A DNA stretch of 64,000 nt from Rhabditoides inermis (taxonomy: Eukaryota; Nematoda; Chromadorea; Rhabditida; Rhabditidae): positions 1 to 64,000 of the forward strand of contig CAWZYM010000324.1 in the NCBI GenBank assembly GCA_963966185.1, written 5' to 3'. The notes under the pieces are model-generated. The model saw only the letters and a program-made list of their open reading frames with translations. It had not been told where the DNA came from and did no database searches. A program made the translations under genes and the position numbers. Position 1 is the first letter of the stretch. The number at the start of each line of letters is the position of its first letter. Positions 57,363 through 64,000 of this stretch are shown here, piece after piece.

Positions 57363-57770
57363 CTGAATGCTTGCTATTCAAGTTTGCTTGGTATATATAA
57401 GTTCAAATCACAAAAAAACATGCGTGGTTACTGCGAGGCTTTTCCAGTGCTGAATAAACGTTTCACACTATATAGATCACTCAAATGGAAACTACATCTT
57501 CTAACACATTCTGAAGAGCAGCGATACGTTTCAGCAAACAGTGATAACAACAAGTTTCACGACGCTGACAATTCCTTGTCGTCTGGATGATCAGTGATGA
57601 AATACCAAAGAATACAATGAAACACACGATGTGGGAAGAGTGTTGTGAGCAGACAGGCGTAGGGTGGCGTCTAGTGGCGCGAGTGACCTCCCCGCATCCC
57701 CGCGCCGCGTTGCCCCGGGAGACGCTCAGAGAGCAGCCGGCTGCCCCGCATAATCACCAATCAAGTCTCT

Positions 57771-57858
57771 CTCTCTCTCTCTCACCATCCTACTAATCTT
57801 GAGTGGACTATGTAGATCAGGTGGTTTTCTGTTATTCACTTGCTTTGATTCCCCCCCC

Positions 57859-57921
<63 letters not shown>
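57771..57921. repeat. (CT)n microsatellites
   Basis: CT tracts at 57771-57782 and 57861-57921, with a C homopolymer at 57851-57860. Confidence 0.85.
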
Positions 57922-57924
<3 letters not shown>

Positions 57925-58746
57925 CTGATTGCCATGAGTTGTTGATGTTAGTATGTGTTCACCACGCGCTTAATTTAACAATCATTTTTCAATGCAAATT
58001 CTCACTGAGCAAGCCGACGTCAGCCGTCAGCTGAGTAGAAAAAGGTTTTTTTTAATGCGCCCGCCGGTCAGTTTTCCTTTCGCAGCCTGCGCGCGCTCTT
58101 CTTCCCGCGTGCTCTCTCGCGCTGCGGCGCAGTTCTACGCAGCGAACCGAGCCATCCATCAGCTGTTCGCTATTTTGCGCGCGACTCATGTTGTTGTCCT
58201 GTGTTGTTTTCGCTTTAGAGACTCGGCGGTTCCGAAAATGCATTGATGTTTTGTCCCATTCAACTCGCCCTGGTTTATTTCGAATGCAAAGGTGCATCGA
58301 TTCCACCAGTCTCATCACAAATTGGCGTGTGCGCGCTTCGCCTCGCCTCCCTGCATCCCACAATTGAATACAAAAGAACCAAAGTCGACGAATTGTGTGT
58401 GAATATCGTTTCCCCCATCTGTCTTGCACTAGTCACCCTTTATAATATTGCGTGCGCGCGTGTGGCATCACCTTGTTTTCGCCAGCCGGCTGTCCTCAAT
58501 CTTATCAATTATCAACATCTATTTGCAGCCGTTGGTTCATTCGCCAGCACTTGTTGGTGTTGTGAGGTATTGAGTATCATCGATCGTTCGTGGAATGGGA
58601 CCTTGTCGAGTGCTCTTCTCTTCCCGCAATTGACGATTCTTCGTGATATTGCGCGAGGCTGGTCCCCTTTTTGCGACCTTTCTTCTCTGCGCGAGGCTCG
58701 CCGGTATCGATTCGCGACGCCTGAGGGAGTCCCCTCCTGATTCACT

Positions 58747-59503
58747 ATGTCGTCAATGCCCAGTGGTGAGTTGTTTGTTTGTTTGTTTGTTTGTTTGTTT
58801 ACTCTACGCGTTTCAGGCTCGTCGTCATGGCGTCGTCGCGACACCTCGACGTCTTCTACCGGAAAGGTGCGCATTTGTTTGTCCAGTGTGTTGTTTACTC
58901 TGTGTTGCATGCCTCCTTTCACCGTCCCACGTTGATATTTGATATCAATTTGGCTTGTAAATGGAGATGTCTCCTTCGCCTTCGTAGAGTCTTTGATGTT
59001 GTTATTCTACTAATATGTTTCATAATTTTATTATTCTGGATGTCAATTTCGAAACCCAATTTGCCTGATATTGAGAATGCATTATCTGAATCTTTATAAT
59101 TTTACCACCCTCTCCCACCCTCTTCTTTTTCAAAATATCAGGCTGTCCGTAACTTTGATTGAGTTTCACTGTGACTTTATCAAAACCAAATGTTGATTCG
59201 GAATCGCAAACAAAATCACTCGTGCATCTTTTTATATCTTCCCTCCACCCCCATGCAGATCAGTCGTATTATAATTTCTCTGACCGCTTGTCGTTCGGGG
59301 TTCAGGGGCTCGATCCGTCTGGTCCCCACTTGTGTTTTGTATTTGTATATTTTCACATCTATAGTACTCACCATCCCCCGTTGCAGTCCGACCGTCTCTC
59401 GTTCGGTGGTTCGATCCGTCTGGGCGATCTGGTCGACGACGGCGACGAGTACGGCTTCGACAACACGGAGCCATTCGTCGAACCCGCACTCGACGTCGTG
59501 GAG
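58747..59503 (+). CDS. Second start: exons of an unrecognised Ser-rich, acidic N-terminus
   Basis: Exons 58747-58765 (ATG), 58817-58866 and 59387-59503 join in phase, coding about 62 residues: MSSMPSGSSSWRRRDTSTS, then SDRLSFGGSIRLGDLVDDGD and EYGFDNTEPFVEPALDVVE, with a good donor at 59504. The first part is Ser/Arg/Thr-rich and likely phosphorylated, the second acidic. It may be an alternative promoter of the gene beginning at 56561 or a separate gene. A partial near-duplicate of the third exon's start lies at 59281-59321. Family unknown. Confidence 0.5.
58770..58800. repeat. (TTTG)n repeat just after a donor site
   Basis: Seven to eight TTTG units directly follow the donor of the exon at 58747-58765. 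Confidence 0.85.
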
Positions 59504-60569
59504 GTGAGTAGTTTTTTTTTTAATTCGGTTCCACTCTTTATGTTTACTCTTATTGTGCTATAGAAATGGGTGTGGATTGTCATTTCTGCATTTGGTTTTT
59601 TGCGCTTATTAGTTGAGTTCAAGTGTAGCTAGCGGTGAGCGATGCTTGCTTCTTTCGCCAGCTCTCCTGTCTTGTTTGAAAATTGAAATGAGTTATACGT
59701 TTCATAGTAGTAGTTATTCTTCTTAGTTGTTTGTGTAACTTTAATGCTTGTACTATCGGCGTTTTCCATTAATAATTGTATGTTTATTCTTCTGTGTGCG
59801 CCGGCGCGTTCTAATGTGGAAATAATGATTTAACTAGAGAATACGAATGTGAAAAGTAACAATTGATAATGGATAATGGTGTTGCCTCATCATTTATGAT
59901 TACCCCGAAATCTGTGTTGTGGCAATGTCAGTTGAGGCATTCGTGGCACCAATTGTGCTCGGGGGGTCTTGACTGCTATGAGTAAGCCGGACGAAAGAGA
60001 CAGAGAGCGGTTAGAGTAAGGGGGGGGGGCTACTTGTACTTGGTCCTCTCTTCTGTCTCTGTTTTGCCCACTTTACATTTAGATGAACTATTTTCGAAAT
60101 GGGGTGTATGATGTATATTGTTGTACATTTTTGGTGTACATTGAAATAAGAAGCCAGAAGCACATCTGCCGTCCGAACCTCCTTTATCTTGCTCGGCCTC
60201 GAGGAGGGATGGGTGGTAGGATGTCCAGCACTAAATGGATGTGTATGCAGTTTGCTTCTCCATCTTCTCTCTCTCTCCTATCTCTCTTCCCTCCTTTCTT
60301 TCTCTCTCTCCCCTCTCCTCTCTCCTCTCGACTGGTACCCGAGATGGCAGTAGAACATTGCCACACATTCGATTAGCTCCTCTTTTGCCCGGAGACTTTT
60401 TGTGCACTCTTTTTTACTCCAGTATGATTAGTTTAATCGAAATCTTCATCAGCCCGCCCTATTCAATCTGGAATGTGGAATGCCTGATTGTCTATCGCAA
60501 ATTGATCGGCACTCGGCCACACAGTGTATCCTCGTGGATTTGTTGTTGATGGTTTGTGAGTATTTCACC

Positions 60570-60650
60570 ACGTCTCTCTCTCTCCCTCTTTCTTTTTTTT
60601 CTCTCTCTCTCTCCCTCTTTCTCTTTCTCTCTCTCTCTCCCTCTGCTTTC
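60570..60650. repeat. (CT)n-rich tract
   Basis: Interrupted CT repeat in a long, gene-poor stretch (59.5-61.5 kb), probably intronic. A similar CT-rich block lies at 60266-60330. Confidence 0.8.
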
Positions 60651-61566
60651 TTCACTGCTCCCACGAGGAGATATAGCCACATTTCGGGCCCATGGTTATA
60701 TAGCCCAAAGCCCATATGGGCGAGGTGATGCCGAATTATGCGAGGCCGCTGATGGTTGCATATTTGTGTGGTGTGTGTGCATATAGTGTTGGCTATTGCT
60801 CAGTGTGTCTCCCACCGAGCAATATCGCATATCTATGTGTACATCCGTTTCCGGTTCCGGAAGGGAGCTCTCTGACAGCTCGGTTCTGTTTCTCCTAGAC
60901 GCACTTCCAACATCTCAGCATGTAAAAAGATGGCAAGGCGGTTATATACTGATTACTCTTCCAAAAATTGGCATCGCCTGTTTTTTTTCCATGAAGGACT
61001 ATTTTCGATATCACACACGACTCCATTTACAATGTGTGGACAGTGTGTTGTGTCGTCTTCACTTTCATTAGACATGGATAGTTTCCTTTATTCCCTCGAG
61101 ACTGCGGTTTGATGTTGCTTTCTTTTTTGGCCCTCACTCGCTCACTCTTGTTTTCCTTGTTTTCCGGGGATTGTTTTGGAGGCTATTAAAGTTTGAGTGT
61201 TCCATGCTCGATTTGTACATGCACTCATGAAGATTTGCAGGTCTGTTAATTAAGTGCAACGTTTCTCTATACTGGTCAGAGTACAGTACATTCACAATCA
61301 CTCCCATCCCATGATTCTATTTTTCACGTTGTAACGTGTCCCGTTGTAACGTGAGCGACTTGTTTTGACACGTTTCTGTCATTCTACAGTGCATCTTCAT
61401 TCTTACTTGCCTTATTGAATGCAAATGTTTTGAATATGTTGTCTGATAGGATATCAATCTGACAATCGATGGCGCTCAATTCTTGCCAATGGTTTCGCGC
61501 AATTTTCGTGATTCGGTTTTGGTTCGGTTCCTCTGCTCCTCTAACCGTTGCTGTTTCTGAATGGTG

Positions 61567-61704
61567 ATGTTTCCTCCCTCGATCCGGATCGATCGCATCG
61601 ACTCGGACTGCTCGGACCGGTCGGATCGGGAGACGAGCTGGGCGGAGATGAGCGACGACGGGGTGGGCAAGGGCAACGGAGAGGGAAGAGAGGGTTGGAG
61701 ATGA
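61567..61704 (+). CDS. Possible alternative first exon
   Basis: A 45-codon frame with biased composition: MFPPSIRIDRIDSDCSDRSD, then RETSWAEMSDDGVGKGNGEG. The Ser/Asp-rich content resembles the neighbouring N-termini, and a GT donor could be used near 61694. There is no clear acceptor upstream, so it would have to be a first exon. Weak evidence. Confidence 0.25.
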   Translation: MFPPSIRIDRIDSDCSDRSDRETSWAEMSDDGVGKGNGEGREGWR

Positions 61705-62744
61705 CAATGAGAGAGAGTGTGCGTGTTCGATTACGACTCTTTGATTATTTGCGTACTTTCGAACTCTTGATGTTTGGCCTACTGTGCCGCTTGACATTTC
61801 TACTAGTTAATTTTCATGAATTTTATAGATATTTTTTCAATGTTCTAACACTTCGAGGGTTATAGGTACAAAATTGAAATAGGATCCCTGCGTTTTTTGG
61901 CGGCTGATGAAAGGAAATCGACTCGAGTGGTGTCTCGTGTCGAGAGAAAGTGAGTAAACGAAAAAAGAACGCGCAATTGGATTCAGGCGCTTATTCGTTA
62001 GTGCTCGCTCTTTTTTGGGTGAATATATTCGCTGGAGCATTGCGATAAGTATGTTCGATAACTAGGTTGGTCAAAGAATGCAACAGCAATGATTCACAAT
62101 ACAAATACGTGGTATATGATGAGTCGTTGTATGCGCATCACTTTGCTTGTTATGGCTAGTACCCGCGCACGACGCACGGTTTGGTGGTGTTTCATTGTGC
62201 ACACGCGGTGTGTTGTGCACACAGAGTGTGGGTATCAGAAGAGGATGTCTCGTCGTATGTTGTGATGATTCCTATCTGATGGAAGACGCCTTACGCCTTC
62301 TCTGAAATTCGTCTGGCTCGATATTTTCTAGTTTCATTTGAATATTGCGATTGTTTATTGTCACAGCTGCAACTGCGATGGGATATCGACGGTTTATGAT
62401 TATGCTAAAGGTAGCATTTTTGTTTGTCGGAGTCAGAGTCGCCTATTATTTGGCAATTTCACCTAGATTATTTTTCATATCTGTGCACCTCGTTATTTCG
62501 AACATTGGTCGATATTTTTTTTAATAGTCATGTCGCAAATTTGTATGGTATGGAATAAATTGAGGCGCTCTTTTTTACTAGTTTTGTAGAGTCAGTGAGG
62601 CATTCCATCTGAAGGGGAAGGGAAGCGTGCATATGAGAAAAGCGCCTGCCGTAACCAAGTGATTTCCCGACGCCGGCATACCCACATTTTTCTACAAAAC
62701 CTCTCCGCCCGCCCTATTTTCTGACTCACGCCTCTCCCTCTCAC

Positions 62745-62746
<2 letters not shown>

Positions 62747-62785
<39 letters not shown>
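62747..62785. repeat. (CT)n microsatellite in a probable 5' leader
   Basis: About 18 CT units, upstream of the start codon at 63058. Confidence 0.9.
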
Positions 62786-62789
<4 letters not shown>

Positions 62790-63057
62790 CTGTGTGCAGT
62801 GTGTTTCCCTCTGCGTCTCTGCCTGCTGTCCATGTGTGGCTGCCGTGTGTATGTGTGCAGCACCCGTCGGCAGTTGAGCGATAATCAGCAGGAGCAGCGC
62901 CGTCGGAGCACACTCTGCCCGTCTGCGCTCTCGCCTCCCTTATTCCGAGTCCCGCGAGTTGAGTTAGAGAGAAGAGGCTCGATGTTCACAGAGAGGAGAG
63001 TCGATTAGCCACGAGCACCTCTTCTGTGATTCCTCTCGATTCCACGTCATCTGAGCA

Positions 63058-63174
63058 ATGACGACCACTGCGGCTCCGCGTCTCCAGAAGGTTGGAGTGA
63101 TGTGGTCCAAGACCTTCCAACACGAACCGAAACGAAGTGCGAGGGGAAAGGTGTTCCCGTCTTTTGACTATGAG
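63058..63174 (+). CDS. First coding exon of an unrecognised gene
   Basis: ATG 63058 opens 39 codons (MTTTAAPRLQKVGVMWSKTF, then EPKRSARGKVFPSFDYE) ending at a strong GTGAGT donor at 63175. It is preceded by a GC-rich leader. The rest is beyond the window or in later exons not seen. It could be a third alternative start of the gene at 56.6-59.5 kb. No family assigned. Confidence 0.5.
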
Positions 63175-63788
63175 GTGAGTTTTGCTTGTCTTGGCGTCAT
63201 TCTTTTGTTGCACCGTCGCACGCTTGAGAATAATTGAGCAGGCCGCGAACCTTTTTGTAGGGCAGACTGCAGATTTAAGTCTGGGAGGAATAGACGTGGA
63301 GGAGAGTGCAAAAGAGGCGAATGGAAAGAAGAGTAATTGGCGTGTCTCCAGAAGAGAGTTCAGTGTTCAGTGACCGCAGTTTCTTTTCCTTTTTTTGTTT
63401 TCGACGCTCACAGTTTATGTGCATTGTAAATGCAGTGGACGAGGCTTAGTGACTCTAGTATTGAGTGTTTTGTGGTTTTGTATTGTTCGCTATCGCTCTG
63501 TTTCGCCAAGCCGAGTGTGATTCTGTAGTGCAAACTGATAAGCGTATGACGGCTTATTTGTGCCTGGCAAATATGGTTTGAATGTGGGTAGTGGAGCGTA
63601 TTTTTGTGTGCATCGCAGTGTCTGCATGCCCTTTCGGCTTGTCCAAATATGTTAGTGGAATTGTTGAAAATATGTTTGTACGCGAATTACGAACATAACA
63701 TGCGGAGCAAAGTAGTAAGTGTTATCAAAATCACAACGATTCGCTAGAGTGCACCACATGAACGGTCAACAGAATGAGGTGGCTTGCA

Positions 63789-63926
63789 CTCTCTCATTGC
63801 TCTCTCTCTCTCTCATTCTCCGGCTCTCCCCCTCTCTATTACTCTCTCTCTCATTCTCTTGCTCTCCCCCTCTCTCTATTTCTCTCTCTCTCTCATTCTC
63901 TTGCTCTCCCCCTCTCTCTATTTCTC

Positions 63927-63967
<41 letters not shown>
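63789..63967. repeat. CT-rich compound tandem repeat
   Basis: Three copies of a unit containing TCATTCTCTTGCTCTCCCCC followed by CT runs, then a pure CT tract at 63929-63967. Confidence 0.85.
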
Positions 63968-63969
<2 letters not shown>

Positions 63970-64000
63970 GTGTGTGTACCAGCGTCATCCGATATCAAAC

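Noticed and set aside
58243..58740. A 165-codon plus-strand ORF
   Set aside because: No motif, GC-rich region open in several frames on both strands, and directly upstream of a better-supported start at 58747. More likely promoter or leader sequence.

Overview
This is a nuclear window from a nematode. The basis is a Str/Srj-type seven-transmembrane chemoreceptor, paired ShKT domains on a secreted protein, a DEG/ENaC channel, a ciliary MKS-5/RPGRIP1L-like gene, and many introns of about 42-70 nt with canonical splice sites. Genes are intron-rich, and many introns carry long (GA)n/(CT)n tracts. I rebuilt exons by hand from splice sites and reading phase; nothing was searched against a database, so family names rest on motif recognition.

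Layout. 0.3-3.3 kb (-): the N-terminal part of a DEG/ENaC channel running off the left edge. 4.2-5.1 kb: a lone ORF and a LINE 3' tail. 6.1-6.9 kb (+): a secreted protein with two ShKT domains, with TATA box and poly(A) signal. 7.3-8.1 kb (-): exon-like fragments. 8.5-10.1 kb (+): an uncharacterised multi-exon gene. 10.1-16.4 kb: mostly repeats, including a TA-flanked MITE. 16.75-20.24 kb (+): an 11-exon chemoreceptor. 20.75-21.39 kb (-): a complete four-exon orphan gene. 22.1-27.4 kb: the 3' end of a second, broken chemoreceptor whose last intron holds a Penelope-like retroelement (PLE) with permuted domain order (GIY-YIG before RT), plus a tandem truncated copy.

27.6-31.9 kb and 36.5-42.5 kb (-): tandem paralogues of a secreted, probably GPI-anchored leishmanolysin (M8) metalloprotease, separated by repeats and a decayed LINE. 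42.8-55.7 kb (-): a large mks-5/RPGRIP1L-like transition-zone gene (coiled coils, central C2, C-terminal C2) whose introns are full of MITEs, tRNA-like elements and minisatellites. 56.6-63.2 kb (+): starts of one or more genes running off the right edge, possibly alternative first exons.

The most distinctive signal is a set of short elements that combine DNA-transposon-like or foldback inverted repeats with an internal tRNA-like (pol III A/B box) block. One of them sits in one protease paralogue and is absent, at a nearly base-precise empty site, from the other.
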